A DNA stretch of 64,000 bases from Ornatilinea apprima (GTDB taxonomy: Bacteria > Chloroflexota > Anaerolineae > Anaerolineales > Anaerolineaceae), in NCBI RefSeq assembly GCF_001306115.1, contig NZ_LGCL01000002.1, positions 1 through 64,000 of the forward strand. Direction: 5' to 3'. How positions within the stretch are numbered: the first letter of the stretch is position 1; each line of letters starts with the position of its first letter. The position numbers and the translations under genes were made by a program. Shown in pieces: positions 1-9,376 of the stretch. The notes beneath the pieces were generated by a model. It made no database searches. It saw only the letters and a list, made by a program, of their open reading frames with translations, and was not told where the DNA came from.

Positions 1-216
1 TCCAATGCTCAATGCCAGTCTTCAAAGGCCCTCATCAAAACAGGCCTTGGGCCATTGCACTCCATAAGGCAATCTATGGCCGCTGAGCTCTCTCTTTTCC
101 AGATCTATGGATATTCGATACAGTAACTAAAAAACTGAAAGAGTGGATTATAATTGGGTGTTTGATTTTTGAAATAGCACTAGATGGTTATTTAACCGGT
201 TGGAGATGTAGTTTTT

Positions 217-2067
217 ATGAAACGCAATGATGTTCGCAATATCGCCATTATCGCCCATGTTGATCACGGTAAAACAACTCTGGTTGACGCAATGTTGAAA
301 CAGGCCAAGGTTTTCCGTGAAAACCAACAAGTGATGGTGCGGGTGATGGATTCCAATGATCTCGAACGCGAGCGTGGGATCACCATTTTATCCAAGAATA
401 CCGCAATTTCTCTTCCTCACCCTGATACAAGGGAACTGATCAAGATCAATATTGTCGACACACCCGGCCACGCCGATTTTGGTGGCGAGGTTGAGCGCGT
501 AATGAATATGGTGGATGGGGTGCTGCTGCTGGTAGACGCGGCGGAAGGCCCCATGCCGCAGACTCGTTTTGTGCTGAAGAAAGCCCTTGAGATGGGGCAC
601 CGGGCTGTTGTGGTGATCAATAAAATGGATCGCCGCGACGCAGACCCGGACCGGGCGTTGAATATGACCTTTGATCTGTTTATTGAACTGGGCGCCACCG
701 AGGAGCAGGCTGATTTTCCGGTGGTTTACGCGAATGGAATCGAAGGTCGAGCCGGTTTGACTTCTGATCTGGAGGGCAACCTTGAGCCGTTGTTCAAAAC
801 GATCATTGAGAAAGTGCCGGCGCCTGATGTGCGCCCTGACGAGCCTTTACAAATGCTGGTGGCAAACCTTGGCTACGATGAGTACAAAGGTGTGACGGCG
901 GTTGGACGAATTTTTGCCGGTTCAATGAAGGTTGGGCAACGAATCTGCCGCATGGGGCTGGATGGGCAGGTATACAATGATCAAATCCGCTACCTGTATG
1001 TTTACCAGGGACTGGAGCGCAAAGAAGTCGAAGAGGCTCAGGCGGGTGATATTGTGTGTGTGGCCGGGTTGGAAAGCGTGGCGATTGGAGAAACGTTGGC
1101 TGATGCGGAAAACCCGATTTCGCTGCCCCCCATCCATGTGGAAGAGCCGACGGTGCGGATGACCTTCGCGGTGAACACATCGCCGTTCGCGGGGCGAGAA
1201 GGAAAATGGAGCACATCGCGAAAATTGCGTGAGCGTTTATTTAGCGAGCTACGCAATAACGTGGCTTTGCGGGTGGAAGAAACAGATTCGGCGGATACCT
1301 TCATTGTTTCTGGCCGTGGAGAGCTTCACCTAGCGATCCTGATTGAAACCATGCGCCGCGAAGGGTATGAGTTTCAGGTTTCGAAGCCAGAGGCGATTTT
1401 CATCAAGGGCGATGACGGCGAGTATCTGGAGCCGTATGAAGAAGTGCACATTGAGACTTCCAATGATACCGTGGGGGTTGTGGTCGAAATGCTGGGCGTG
1501 CGCAAAGGTGTTATGTTGGATATGGTCAACAATCCCGATAATACTGTGCATGTGACCTATCGAGTGCCAACACGAGGTCTACTGGGTTTCCGTTATCAGT
1601 TCCTTACGGCGACTCGTGGAATGGGCGTGATGAACACCATTTTTGCGGGTTACGACAAGCTCGCGCCGCAGATTTCTTCGCGATCCACGGGTTCGATTGT
1701 GGCTTGGGAGACTGGGGATAGCTCGACGTATGGCTTGAAAAACGCCGAAGAACGCGGGACCTTATTCATTGGCGCTGGCGTGCCCGTTTATGAAGGCATG
1801 GTGGTAGGTGAAACACAGCGCGGTGAAGACCTGGCTGTGAATGTCTGCAAGAAGAAACACCTGACCAATATGCGTCAAGCGAATAAAGATATCGAAGTCC
1901 GGCTGACCCCGCCGCGGCTGATGAGCCTGGATGAGGCGATTGAATATCTGGCTGAAGACGAACTTCTTGAAGTAACTCCCCTCAATTTCCGGATTCGCAA
2001 GAAGATACTGAACACGGAAGAGCGCGGAAAGACTGAAAAGCGCACAAAAGAGCTGATGAGCGAATAA
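217..2067 (+). CDS. typA: Ribosome-associated GTPase TypA/BipA
   Basis: Translational GTPase of the TypA/BipA family, which binds the 70S ribosome and supports ribosome assembly and stress or low-temperature growth. The 616-residue length is normal for the family. Visible G motifs are AHVDHGKTT (residues 13-21), RERGITI (51-57), DTPGH (81-85) and NKMD (135-138). EF-G-like domains III and V and the TypA C-terminal domain follow. The ATG at 217 is preceded by a weak GGAG at 202-205 (11 nt away). A TATAAT lies at 149-154, but I see no convincing -35. A bidirectional terminator follows the gene. Confidence 0.97.
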   Translation: MKRNDVRNIAIIAHVDHGKTTLVDAMLKQAKVFRENQQVMVRVMDSNDLERERGITILSKNTAISLPHPDTRELIKINIVDTPGHADFGGEVERVMNMVDGVLLLVDAAEGPMPQTRFVLKKALEMGHRAVVVINKMDRRDADPDRALNMTFDLFIELGATEEQADFPVVYANGIEGRAGLTSDLEGNLEPLFKTIIEKVPAPDVRPDEPLQMLVANLGYDEYKGVTAVGRIFAGSMKVGQRICRMGLDGQVYNDQIRYLYVYQGLERKEVEEAQAGDIVCVAGLESVAIGETLADAENPISLPPIHVEEPTVRMTFAVNTSPFAGREGKWSTSRKLRERLFSELRNNVALRVEETDSADTFIVSGRGELHLAILIETMRREGYEFQVSKPEAIFIKGDDGEYLEPYEEVHIETSNDTVGVVVEMLGVRKGVMLDMVNNPDNTVHVTYRVPTRGLLGFRYQFLTATRGMGVMNTIFAGYDKLAPQISSRSTGSIVAWETGDSSTYGLKNAEERGTLFIGAGVPVYEGMVVGETQRGEDLAVNVCKKKHLTNMRQANKDIEVRLTPPRLMSLDEAIEYLAEDELLEVTPLNFRIRKKILNTEERGKTEKRTKELMSE

Positions 2068-2081
2068 AGGAAGAATAACAA

Positions 2082-2116
2082 CCTCCCGGTTTGATAAGTT
2101 CGGGAGGCTGTTTTTT
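2082..2116. terminator. Bidirectional intrinsic terminator between typA and the convergent P-loop gene
   Basis: The arms CCTCCCG (2082-2088) and CGGGAGG (2101-2107) form a 7-bp GC-rich stem, followed on the plus strand by six T at 2111-2116. On the minus strand the same stem is followed by TTGTTATT. It lies between convergent genes, with the minus-strand stop codon at its edge. Confidence 0.8.
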
Positions 2117-2834
2117 ATTCCATGCTCAGGCGCCACAACTGGCACAAGGCGTCTTGCAATCGCTGCCCTAATGCTTCTCCTCCCTGCGTGGTTACATCAT
2201 CGAAGTTGTTCATGATCACATAGGGCACCCGGCGACCATTAATCACGATATGGGTGGGGTGATCGAGGAGTTCGAACCAATCAATTTTTTCATAGAGCGT
2301 AACTAATTTCTCGTCGGATAAGCCGTGCTCCAAGATGGAATCTGGTCTGTTTGGGTTAAAACGGCGGCGGTTTTTGCGAAGTGATTCCTCAAAGGGTACA
2401 TCGATATACAGAATGGCCAGGTTTTCTAAAACGGCATCAGAGAGATGTCGAAAAGCCGAGCGATAGCCGCCATGCTGGCTGCCGCGCGAGAACTCGATCA
2501 AGATCGTTTCTGACTGTTCACCGGCCTGATCGCGTTTACGCTTTGCATAATCGAGGCAGATGCGTTCGATCAGCAGGTCCCACAAGTATGGGTGCAAGAA
2601 GTAGCCGTCTGAATCAGAATGAAGGCGGGGTTTGCCCATTTTTTCGAGAATGTCATCTTCTTCGAACCAGGTCCACAGCATCGGGAAGTCATCAATCTCA
2701 GAAAACTGGCCGATATGGAATCGGTTAATCCGGTCGGTTAAGGGCGTCTGTTTGAGGTAATGGATAACCTCGCTCTTGCCCGCAGCCGGGCGGGCGATAA
2801 TCAGTAAGGTGTCAAAAATCGAGCGGTCTTTCAT
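2115..2834 (-). CDS. Uncharacterised P-loop kinase-like protein
   Basis: I do not recognise a named family. With the ATG at 2834 the product is 239 residues and has a Walker A-like loop, ARPAAGKS, at residues 14-21. It is otherwise soluble and charged, as in small-molecule or nucleoside kinases. In-frame starts at 2858 (GTG) and 2852 (ATG) are also possible; none has a good Shine-Dalgarno. It is divergent from the MFS gene and convergent with typA, so it is probably monocistronic. The function is unknown; ATP-dependent phosphotransfer is only an inference from the P-loop. Confidence 0.7.
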   Translation of the reverse strand: MKDRSIFDTLLIIARPAAGKSEVIHYLKQTPLTDRINRFHIGQFSEIDDFPMLWTWFEEDDILEKMGKPRLHSDSDGYFLHPYLWDLLIERICLDYAKRKRDQAGEQSETILIEFSRGSQHGGYRSAFRHLSDAVLENLAILYIDVPFEESLRKNRRRFNPNRPDSILEHGLSDEKLVTLYEKIDWFELLDHPTHIVINGRRVPYVIMNNFDDVTTQGGEALGQRLQDALCQLWRLSME

Positions 2835-2927
2835 GGTACTTTTTATCCTCATTTTCACTAAGGCGTGGGTATTGTTGATATAATCTGAGGATATTTTACC
2901 CTATAGCGATCTCTGCTTCCTTTTCTG

Positions 2928-4220
2928 ATGAACACAATCCGCGCCATATTTCGTTCTTCCACCTTCGTGCCGCAGGAATATAAATCCAACTTCCTGCACC
3001 TTTATTTTGATACAGGCTGGTATGGCATACTGAATGGCAGCATTCTGACTTTTATTGCCGTGTATGCCGCACACTTGGGGGCGAGCAGCTTTCAGATTGG
3101 TTTGATTACGTCTGTCCCAGCAATTATCAACCTGGCGTTTACGATTCCGACGGGTGCATGGCTGGAAAAGCAGCATCTGGGCGAGGCAGTCTTTAAGTCC
3201 AGTGTGATTAACCGAGTGTTTTATCTTCTCTTCATCCCTTTGCCGTGGTTGTTTGCCCCAGAGGTTGAAATCTGGATTCTGATTTTAATTACCCTGGTGA
3301 TGAGTATTCCCGGTGTTGCGCTGGCAATCGGGTTCAACGCTTTTTTTGCTGAGGCTGTTCCTCTGAAATATCGTGGGCATGTGGCGGGGATTCGAAACGC
3401 GGTTTTTGCGGTCACGACAACCCTGACGACTTTGCTGTGCGGGTGGATGTTGGAAGAGATTCAGTTTCCCTTAAACTACCAAATTCTATTTGGAATCGGT
3501 TTGTTTGGTTCTTTGCTAAGTTCGGTTCATTTGAAGTTTATTAAGTCGATTGAGCCTTCCAAACCCGAATTGATCGCGGCCCGCTCTGTTGAGGAAGAAA
3601 AGAGAATTACACGCATCCGGATGCGCGGGGATGTGCGAACACGGATTAACAAGCTTTCCCAATCGTTTCATTTTGATCTATTATCCGGCCGATTTTTTCG
3701 GGTAATGTTTCTGGTATTTTTATTTCATCTTTTCCAATATTTGCCAGCGCCAATCTTTCCGATTCAGATGGTGAATGTGCTCGATTTCTCTGATCAGTGG
3801 ATCAGTGTGGGTATGGCTGTTTTCTATCTGGCCATGTTTTTAGGCTCCACGCAGCTTTCACAGATTACTTCCAAAATTGGGAACCAGGCGGCTTTGGGCT
3901 TGGGAGTAGGTTTGATGGGCGCATATCCGCTGCTGCTGCTGGCAAGCAAAGAAGCCGTATATTTCATTTCGGCTTCGTTTTTAGGTGGGCTGGCCTGGTC
4001 GCTGGCCGGAGGGACAATTATTAATTATTTACTGGAGCGTGTTCCCGCTGAAGACCGCCCGGCGCATTTTGCGTGGTATAACATTTTCTTGAATGCGGCC
4101 ATTCTTGTTGGCTCAACACTGGGAGGGCCAATCTCAGAGATGATTGGACTGCCGCAATCACTCCTACTGTTTGGGGCAGGGCGCATATTGGCGGGGCTTT
4201 TGATCCTTTGGAAAGGGTAG
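2928..4220 (+). CDS. MFS-type transporter
   Basis: A 430-residue polytopic membrane protein with about 12 hydrophobic helices and the two-half arrangement of major facilitator superfamily permeases. A charged cytoplasmic loop (about residues 200-235, rich in K, E and R) separates the halves. The substrate cannot be read from the sequence. There is no Shine-Dalgarno before the ATG at 2928; a TATAAT lies at 2879-2884. smpB follows after 17 nt but appears to have its own -10 box. Confidence 0.85.
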   Translation: MNTIRAIFRSSTFVPQEYKSNFLHLYFDTGWYGILNGSILTFIAVYAAHLGASSFQIGLITSVPAIINLAFTIPTGAWLEKQHLGEAVFKSSVINRVFYLLFIPLPWLFAPEVEIWILILITLVMSIPGVALAIGFNAFFAEAVPLKYRGHVAGIRNAVFAVTTTLTTLLCGWMLEEIQFPLNYQILFGIGLFGSLLSSVHLKFIKSIEPSKPELIAARSVEEEKRITRIRMRGDVRTRINKLSQSFHFDLLSGRFFRVMFLVFLFHLFQYLPAPIFPIQMVNVLDFSDQWISVGMAVFYLAMFLGSTQLSQITSKIGNQAALGLGVGLMGAYPLLLLASKEAVYFISASFLGGLAWSLAGGTIINYLLERVPAEDRPAHFAWYNIFLNAAILVGSTLGGPISEMIGLPQSLLLFGAGRILAGLLILWKG

Positions 4221-4222
4221 TG

Positions 4223-4231
4223 TGTTAAAAT
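4223..4231 (+). promoter_or_regulatory. Extended -10 box placing the smpB ATG near the transcript start
   Basis: TG-T-TAAAAT (TG at 4223-4224, hexamer 4226-4231) lies 6 nt before the smpB ATG at 4238, which has no Shine-Dalgarno. This position suggests a leaderless or nearly leaderless smpB mRNA. No good -35 is visible, as is usual for extended -10 promoters. Confidence 0.4.
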
Positions 4232-4237
4232 ACCGGC

Positions 4238-4693
4238 ATGGGAATTAAAATCGTATCCAGAAATCGCAAAGCCAATTTTGAATTTTTCCTCCTGGAAACT
4301 TATGAAGCGGGCATCGCTTTAATGGGAAGCGAGATCAAATCTATTCGCGCCGGTCAGATGAGCCTGGGTGAGGCCTATGTGCGAATCGATGATGGAAAAG
4401 AGGCGTGGCTGGTAAACGCGCATATCGCGCCTTACGAGATGGCTAACCGCTTCAATCACGATCCGCTGCGCCCGCGCCGGCTGCTGCTGCACCGCAAAGA
4501 AATCCGTGGGATCTGGAACGCGGTGCGCCAAAAGGGTGTCACCGTGATCCCGGTTCAGGTCTATCTGAAGGACGGGCGTGCAAAAGTTGAGATTGCCATT
4601 GCCAAAGGCAAGAAGTTGTACGATAAGCGCCAGGATATTGCCAAGCGCGACGCTGAAAGAGACTTGAACCGAAAATTCAACATCAAGGATTAA
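4238..4693 (+). CDS. smpB: SsrA-binding protein SmpB
   Basis: SmpB binds tmRNA (SsrA) and delivers it to stalled ribosomes for trans-translation. The 151-residue length and family hallmarks are present: an N-terminal NRKANFEFFLLETYEAGI-type strand, GSEIKSIRAG, and the basic C-terminal tail YDKRQDIAKRDAERDLNRK. It starts 17 nt after the MFS gene. The tmRNA gene itself is not seen in the window. Confidence 0.97.
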   Translation: MGIKIVSRNRKANFEFFLLETYEAGIALMGSEIKSIRAGQMSLGEAYVRIDDGKEAWLVNAHIAPYEMANRFNHDPLRPRRLLLHRKEIRGIWNAVRQKGVTVIPVQVYLKDGRAKVEIAIAKGKKLYDKRQDIAKRDAERDLNRKFNIKD

Positions 4694-4701
4694 CCCTATT
4701 T

Positions 4702-5415
4702 ATGCTGAACAACATCTGGATCGCGTTTGGAGTAACATTTGCAGCGGCATTGATCTGGCTGCGGGTGAATGATTTTTTAGCGCATCGTGGTTTCATTAGC
4801 GGGCCGCTCAGCCGAAAATTGATCCACATGGGAACCGGCCCGATTTTTGTTTTATGCTGGCTGCTCTTCCCCGATACCTTGACCTCGCGTTTTCTGGCAG
4901 CTCTGATTCCCCTGGCCATCACCGTTCAATTCGCCCTGGTGGGCTTGGGAGTGGTTAAGGATCAGGCGGCGGTGGATGCCATGTCTCGCACGGGGCAGCG
5001 CGAAGAAATTCTGCGCGGGCCGTTGTTTTATGGAATTGTGTTTGTGGTGCTGACCCTGGTCTATTGGCGCGATTCGCTGATTGGTATTGTGGCTTTGATG
5101 CTGCTGTGTGGTGGAGATGGGCTGGCGGATATTGTCGGAAAGCGAATCAAGAGCGCGGCAATTCCGTGGGCAAGAAAGAAAAGCGTGGCCGGGACGCTGG
5201 CGATGTTCGCGGGCGGCTGGCTGATGTCTGTGGGAGTCGGCGTGGTGTACCAGGCAAGCGGTTTTTTGCCCGGCGACCTGGTGAACTATTTACCGGCAAT
5301 TACCGTGATCGCTCTGGCGGGAATGATGGTGGAATCTTTGCCGTTCTCGGATATTGATAACTTGACTGTCCCAGCGGTCGCGGTTTTGTTGGGACACCTG
5401 CTGTTGCCCTTTTGA
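4702..5415 (+). CDS. Phytol/dolichol kinase-like CTP-dependent integral membrane enzyme
   Basis: A 237-residue membrane protein of the phosphatidate cytidylyltransferase/dolichol-phytol kinase superfamily. It shows SRKLIHMGTGP near the N terminus and GGDGLADIVGKR in the middle; the latter resembles the nucleotide-binding loop of VTE5/SEC59-type kinases. About six hydrophobic helices are visible. Members phosphorylate polyprenols or phytol with CTP; which lipid is used here is not known. It follows smpB by 8 nt and precedes the ammonia-lyase gene, so it is probably co-transcribed. Confidence 0.75.
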   Translation: MLNNIWIAFGVTFAAALIWLRVNDFLAHRGFISGPLSRKLIHMGTGPIFVLCWLLFPDTLTSRFLAALIPLAITVQFALVGLGVVKDQAAVDAMSRTGQREEILRGPLFYGIVFVVLTLVYWRDSLIGIVALMLLCGGDGLADIVGKRIKSAAIPWARKKSVAGTLAMFAGGWLMSVGVGVVYQASGFLPGDLVNYLPAITVIALAGMMVESLPFSDIDNLTVPAVAVLLGHLLLPF

Positions 5416-5426
5416 AAGGATCAGAA

Positions 5427-6953
5427 ATGGTTCAAATTGATGGGTATCACCTGACGAGCGCGGATGTTATTCGTGTAGCAAGAGAGTTCGAGCCGGTGCA
5501 AATCTCTGAAGAGGGTAAGCGGCAGGTTTGCGAATCGCGGCGGCGCTTAGAAAATTTATTGAAAATTGACCGGGCTGTTTATGGAATTAATACGGGGTTT
5601 GGTATTTTTGCGGACCAGATGATTCCCAACCGGGCATCCGCGAGATTAAGCCGGAATCTCATTCTGAGTCACTCGGTGGGTGCTGGGGAGCCTTTGCCGG
5701 ATGAAGTGGTGCGGGCGGCCATGCTGGTGCGTGCCAATACGCTGGCAAAAGGGTTTTCTGGCGTCCGGCTGGAAATCGTTGAAACGTTGGTTAACATGCT
5801 GAACAGCGGAGTGACTCCGGTTGTTCCGTCGCAAGGCTCGCTTGGCTCTTCCGGTGACTTGTGCCCGCTTTCGCATCTGGCGCTGGTGTTTACCACGGAT
5901 GATGCCGACCGTGAAGAAGATTCTGGGCAAGCATGGTACCAGGGAAAACTGATGAGCGGAAAAGCCGCGATGCAGGCGGCCGGGATTGAGCGGCTGGTGT
6001 TGGGCGCGAAAGAAGGGCTGGCGCTGAATAATGGCGCTACGGTGAGCGCGGCGCTGGCCGCGCTGGCGGTTGAAGACGCGGATTACCTGCTGAAGGTGGG
6101 GGATGTCTCACTTTCCATGTCTCTTGAAGCGGTGTTGGGCTGTTCAGCGGCTTTTGATGAGCGCCTGCACGCGGTGCGCGGGCACACGGGTCAGATGGCG
6201 GTTGCCGAGCGCGTGCGCTCGCTGACCAAAGGCAGCCACCTGGTCGACGCATCGGGTCGAATTCAAGACGCTTATTCTTTGCGCTGCGCCCCGCAGGTGC
6301 AGGGGGCTGCGCGCGATACGTTGGAGTTCGTTCAAAAAGTGGTTGAGCGGGAGATCAATGCGGCTACGGATAATCCTCTGATCTTTAGCGATGAGGAAGT
6401 ATTATCCGGTGGAAATTTTCACGGGGAGCCGGTGGGGATGGCAATGGATTATTTGGGCGTGGCTATTTCTGAGCTGGCTTCCATCTCGGAGCGGCGGATT
6501 TTTCGGTTGACGGACAGCAAATTGAACTACGGACTGCCCCCCATGCTGGTGGATAACATCGAGGCGGCTGGCTTGAATTCGGGGATGATGATCCCCCAAT
6601 ACACGGCGGCTTCGCTGGTGTTGGAAAACCAGACACTGGCTTCGCCGGATTCGGTACATTCTCTGCCGACATCGGCCGAGCAGGAAGATCACAACGCAAA
6701 TTCGATGACAGCAGCGCGGCACACCCGCCTGATACTTCAAAACACGACTCATGTTCTGGCAATTGAATTGTATACAGCGGCTCGCGCGTTGGATTTGCGC
6801 CTGCGACAAATCCCGGAGCGGCGGTTGGGGCAAGGAACCTATGCGGCTTACCGAAAAATCCGCCAGGAAGTACCTTACCAGCCCGGCGATGCCTGGTGGG
6901 GGCCGGAGATTGATCGCGTAAAGCAAATGATCATTAAACGGGATTTTGAATAA
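5427..6953 (+). CDS. hutH: Histidine ammonia-lyase family protein (aromatic amino acid lyase)
   Basis: Deaminates L-histidine to urocanate if it is a true HutH; related MIO enzymes act on Phe or Tyr. AAAGGA at 5415-5420 sits 6 nt before the ATG at 5427, giving 508 residues. Family motifs include YGINTGFG and GSLG-SSG-DLCPLSH. The triad that cyclises to the MIO electrophile is Ser141-Ser142-Gly143, where typical enzymes have Ala-Ser-Gly. No other hut genes (hutU, hutI, hutG) are nearby, so the substrate is uncertain. Confidence 0.85.
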   Translation: MVQIDGYHLTSADVIRVAREFEPVQISEEGKRQVCESRRRLENLLKIDRAVYGINTGFGIFADQMIPNRASARLSRNLILSHSVGAGEPLPDEVVRAAMLVRANTLAKGFSGVRLEIVETLVNMLNSGVTPVVPSQGSLGSSGDLCPLSHLALVFTTDDADREEDSGQAWYQGKLMSGKAAMQAAGIERLVLGAKEGLALNNGATVSAALAALAVEDADYLLKVGDVSLSMSLEAVLGCSAAFDERLHAVRGHTGQMAVAERVRSLTKGSHLVDASGRIQDAYSLRCAPQVQGAARDTLEFVQKVVEREINAATDNPLIFSDEEVLSGGNFHGEPVGMAMDYLGVAISELASISERRIFRLTDSKLNYGLPPMLVDNIEAAGLNSGMMIPQYTAASLVLENQTLASPDSVHSLPTSAEQEDHNANSMTAARHTRLILQNTTHVLAIELYTAARALDLRLRQIPERRLGQGTYAAYRKIRQEVPYQPGDAWWGPEIDRVKQMIIKRDFE

Positions 6954-6967
6954 CCAAATAAGTTTGA

Positions 6968-6996
6968 TTGACAATTGCGATAAAACAGATTATCTT
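6968..6996 (+). promoter_or_regulatory. Sigma-70-type promoter of the YkuD gene, leaderless layout
   Basis: TTGACA (6968-6973), a 17-bp spacer and TATCTT (6991-6996) lie directly after hutH. The -10 ends 7 nt before the ATG at 7004, so transcription would start at or next to the start codon. There is no Shine-Dalgarno. Confidence 0.6.
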
Positions 6997-7003
6997 AGTC
7001 GGT

Positions 7004-8098
7004 ATGGAAAAAACAATGCAGAATCTGAGTCGAAGAGATTTCTTAAAACTGAGCGCGTTGGGCCTGGGCGCCCTGGCTTTTCGGCCGTGGTTGGACCGGG
7101 TGAAATTTCAAAGCGAATTTCCAGAGGGTGAGTTGTTAGGGCGCAATTGCACTGGCGGTTGGATCAGCTTGCGCGCCAGGCCATACAGCGGCAGCCCGGA
7201 AGTGGAGCGCCTGTACGAGGACAGCCTAGTTGTCTGGAATCGAGAAGTGATTGGCGAAGCAGCCATGTTTGCGCGGGTTAACCGTTGGGTGGAAACTCCG
7301 AAAGGATATTTATACGCTGCGAACATTCAGCCGGTAAAAAACCTTCCCAACGTACCCTTGACAGAACTCCCCTTATCCAGTCTGGGAAAAGGAATGTGGG
7401 CAGAGGTTACGGTGCCTTATGTGGACCTCTACCTGGACCGGCCGGCCTGCTCTCCGTGGCTGCAGGAAGTATCACGCCCGCGCCTGTATTACAGCCAGGT
7501 GATGTGGATTGATGATATCGTCACCAATTCACAGGGGCAGGTGCTCTACCGCGTCAATGAACTGTATGGCAACTGCGGTGATATTTTTTGGGCGGCGGCA
7601 GAGGCTTTCCGGCCGATTACCGAGGAGGAACTGTCTCCTATTCATCCGGACGCGGCCGACAAGCGCGTGGTTGTGGACCTGAATCATCAGGTGCTTTCGT
7701 GTTATGAGGGGAAAGACGAAGTTTATTTCTGCACCGTATCGACCGGAGCCAAATACGACGCGCAGGGAAATGTTGTGGATAAGTGGGCGACCCCGTTGGG
7801 TGAGCACTTGCCCTGGCGCAAGTCGATCTCCATCCACATGGCGGGTGGAGCTACGGGAGCCGGGTACGACACGCCAGGCATTCCCTGGTCGGTTTTGTTT
7901 GACCCGAATGGCGCGGCGATCCATTCCACTTTCTGGCATAACGCTTTTGGCGATGCCCGTTCTCACGGCTGCGTCAACGCGCGCCCGGAAGACGCCAAAT
8001 GGATTTTCCGCTGGACTTCTCCGCATGTGCCCTATGATCCGGGTGATGTGGACTTGACCGGCAAGGGCGGGACGATTGTTGACGTCATAGAAGCCTGA
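7004..8098 (+). CDS. Tat-exported L,D-transpeptidase-like (YkuD) protein
   Basis: An exported cell-wall enzyme of the YkuD family, which forms 3-3 cross-links or attaches proteins to peptidoglycan. With the ATG at 7004 it has 364 residues. The N terminus is a twin-arginine signal (SRRDFLKLSALGLGALAF, with Arg10 and Arg11). An SH3-like segment follows, and the YkuD domain carries HSTFWHN and SHGCVN with catalytic Cys323. The ATG at 7016 is an alternative start. It has its own promoter inside the hutH-ykuD gap. Confidence 0.85.
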   Translation: MEKTMQNLSRRDFLKLSALGLGALAFRPWLDRVKFQSEFPEGELLGRNCTGGWISLRARPYSGSPEVERLYEDSLVVWNREVIGEAAMFARVNRWVETPKGYLYAANIQPVKNLPNVPLTELPLSSLGKGMWAEVTVPYVDLYLDRPACSPWLQEVSRPRLYYSQVMWIDDIVTNSQGQVLYRVNELYGNCGDIFWAAAEAFRPITEEELSPIHPDAADKRVVVDLNHQVLSCYEGKDEVYFCTVSTGAKYDAQGNVVDKWATPLGEHLPWRKSISIHMAGGATGAGYDTPGIPWSVLFDPNGAAIHSTFWHNAFGDARSHGCVNARPEDAKWIFRWTSPHVPYDPGDVDLTGKGGTIVDVIEA

Positions 8099-8112
8099 TA
8101 GGACACAGCCGA

Positions 8113-8829
8113 ATGGAAGTAACGTTAGGCATTGCTTTTTTGGCGGGTTTAGGCTCTTTCTTCTCGCCGTGCGTGTTTTCACTGATGCCCGCTTATTTGG
8201 GATACCTGGGGGCCAGCCCGGGTGTTAGCGCCGACTCGCCAGAATCGACTTCGCGCTTTCGCGTGTTTTTGAACGGAGTCTTGTTTGTGTTGGGATTCAC
8301 TGCTCTGTTCGTGCTGGTCAGCATTCCCATCTCGGCCGCCGGGCAATGGATGTATGATTTTCAAACCTGGTTGGCGAAAATTGGTGGGATTGTTGTCATA
8401 CTATTTGGCCTGCATTTATCTGGCTTGCTTCATATAGATTGGTTGGAGTATGATTTGCGGCTGCGAGTCTCAACAAAAAATGCAAATCCACTGGTGCGGT
8501 CTTTTTTGATGGGGGTGTTCTTTTCAGCCGGTTGGGCGCCGTGTGTGGGGCCGGTTTTGGGTTTTATTCTGACACTGGCTCTTGCCGAAGGTTCGATATC
8601 GCAGGGTATCTTTTTGCTGCTCTTTTATTCAGCGGGGATGGCGGTGCCATTCTTGTTGATGGCGGCTGGATTTGATGCCTTGTTGAGTTTTTTCAAAAGC
8701 CGGCGCCATTGGATGGTTACGGTCCAAAGACTGTCTGGTTACTTGATGATTGTAGTGGGTGTTTTGCTGTTTTTTGGCTTGTTTGAAAAACTGGCCGGGT
8801 TTGGTAATTTATTAGGGATTAATTACTGA
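8113..8829 (+). CDS. ccdA: CcdA-like thiol-disulfide membrane transporter
   Basis: CcdA/DsbD-type proteins carry reducing equivalents from cytoplasmic thioredoxin across the membrane. This 238-residue protein has about six transmembrane helices and the paired Cys-Pro motifs SPCVFSLMPAYLGYLG (helix 1) and GWAPCVGPVLG (helix 4). AGGAC lies just upstream. It is followed 1 nt later by a TlpA-like protein, its expected redox partner. Confidence 0.9.
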   Translation: MEVTLGIAFLAGLGSFFSPCVFSLMPAYLGYLGASPGVSADSPESTSRFRVFLNGVLFVLGFTALFVLVSIPISAAGQWMYDFQTWLAKIGGIVVILFGLHLSGLLHIDWLEYDLRLRVSTKNANPLVRSFLMGVFFSAGWAPCVGPVLGFILTLALAEGSISQGIFLLLFYSAGMAVPFLLMAAGFDALLSFFKSRRHWMVTVQRLSGYLMIVVGVLLFFGLFEKLAGFGNLLGINY

Positions 8830-8830
8830 T

Positions 8831-9376
8831 ATGTCTTTAAAGCTCAAACAAGGGCTGCTTTTTGGTGGTTTTCTTTTGCTGTTGGTGATGGTGCCTTTCC
8901 TCGATTTTCATGATGAGGGGGGAGACGCGATCATTCCGGCTCAGGCAAGTATAACCCAGTCCACTTTTCCCATTCAGAGTTTTGATCTGGTGGATCTGGA
9001 AGGAGAAAAGACCGCGATTGATGCGTTTTTGGGGAAACCGATGGTGATCAATTTTTTTGCCACCTGGTGCGGCCCCTGTGAGGCCGAAATGCCCATGTTT
9101 GAGGAGTATGCCAATCAACTGCAGGGGGAAGTTACATTCATTGGGATCAACTCGGGTGAAAGCGACAATGACGTTTCTGCTTTTGTGAAGCGGATGGGAG
9201 TAACCTTTGGAGTATACTTGGATAGCGATAACCAGATTGTAAGGCAGTTTCTTGTTCGGGCGCTGCCCACAACGCTGTTCATTGATCAGAATGGAGTTTT
9301 AGCGGCAAAGCACATTGGGCTGCTGACGCCTGAATTGATGGACGGTTATTTAGAGAAAATGGGGATTGACCAGTGA
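8831..9376 (+). CDS. TlpA/ResA-like membrane-anchored thioredoxin
   Basis: An extracytoplasmic thiol-disulfide oxidoreductase. The 181-residue product has an N-terminal anchor helix (about residues 7-24), then a thioredoxin fold with ATWCGPC (Cys80, Cys83) and the cis-Pro segment RALPTTLFID. It lies between ccdA and the DUF2085 fusion gene and is presumably reduced by CcdA. Its stop overlaps the next start codon (GTGA). Confidence 0.92.
   Translation: MSLKLKQGLLFGGFLLLLVMVPFLDFHDEGGDAIIPAQASITQSTFPIQSFDLVDLEGEKTAIDAFLGKPMVINFFATWCGPCEAEMPMFEEYANQLQGEVTFIGINSGESDNDVSAFVKRMGVTFGVYLDSDNQIVRQFLVRALPTTLFIDQNGVLAAKHIGLLTPELMDGYLEKMGIDQ

Noticed and set aside
1-126. Open plus-strand frame from the window edge to a TAA at 124-126, possibly the end of an upstream gene
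   Set aside because: Only 41 codons, with other frames open almost as long and no recognisable protein motif; cannot be supported without sequence to the left.
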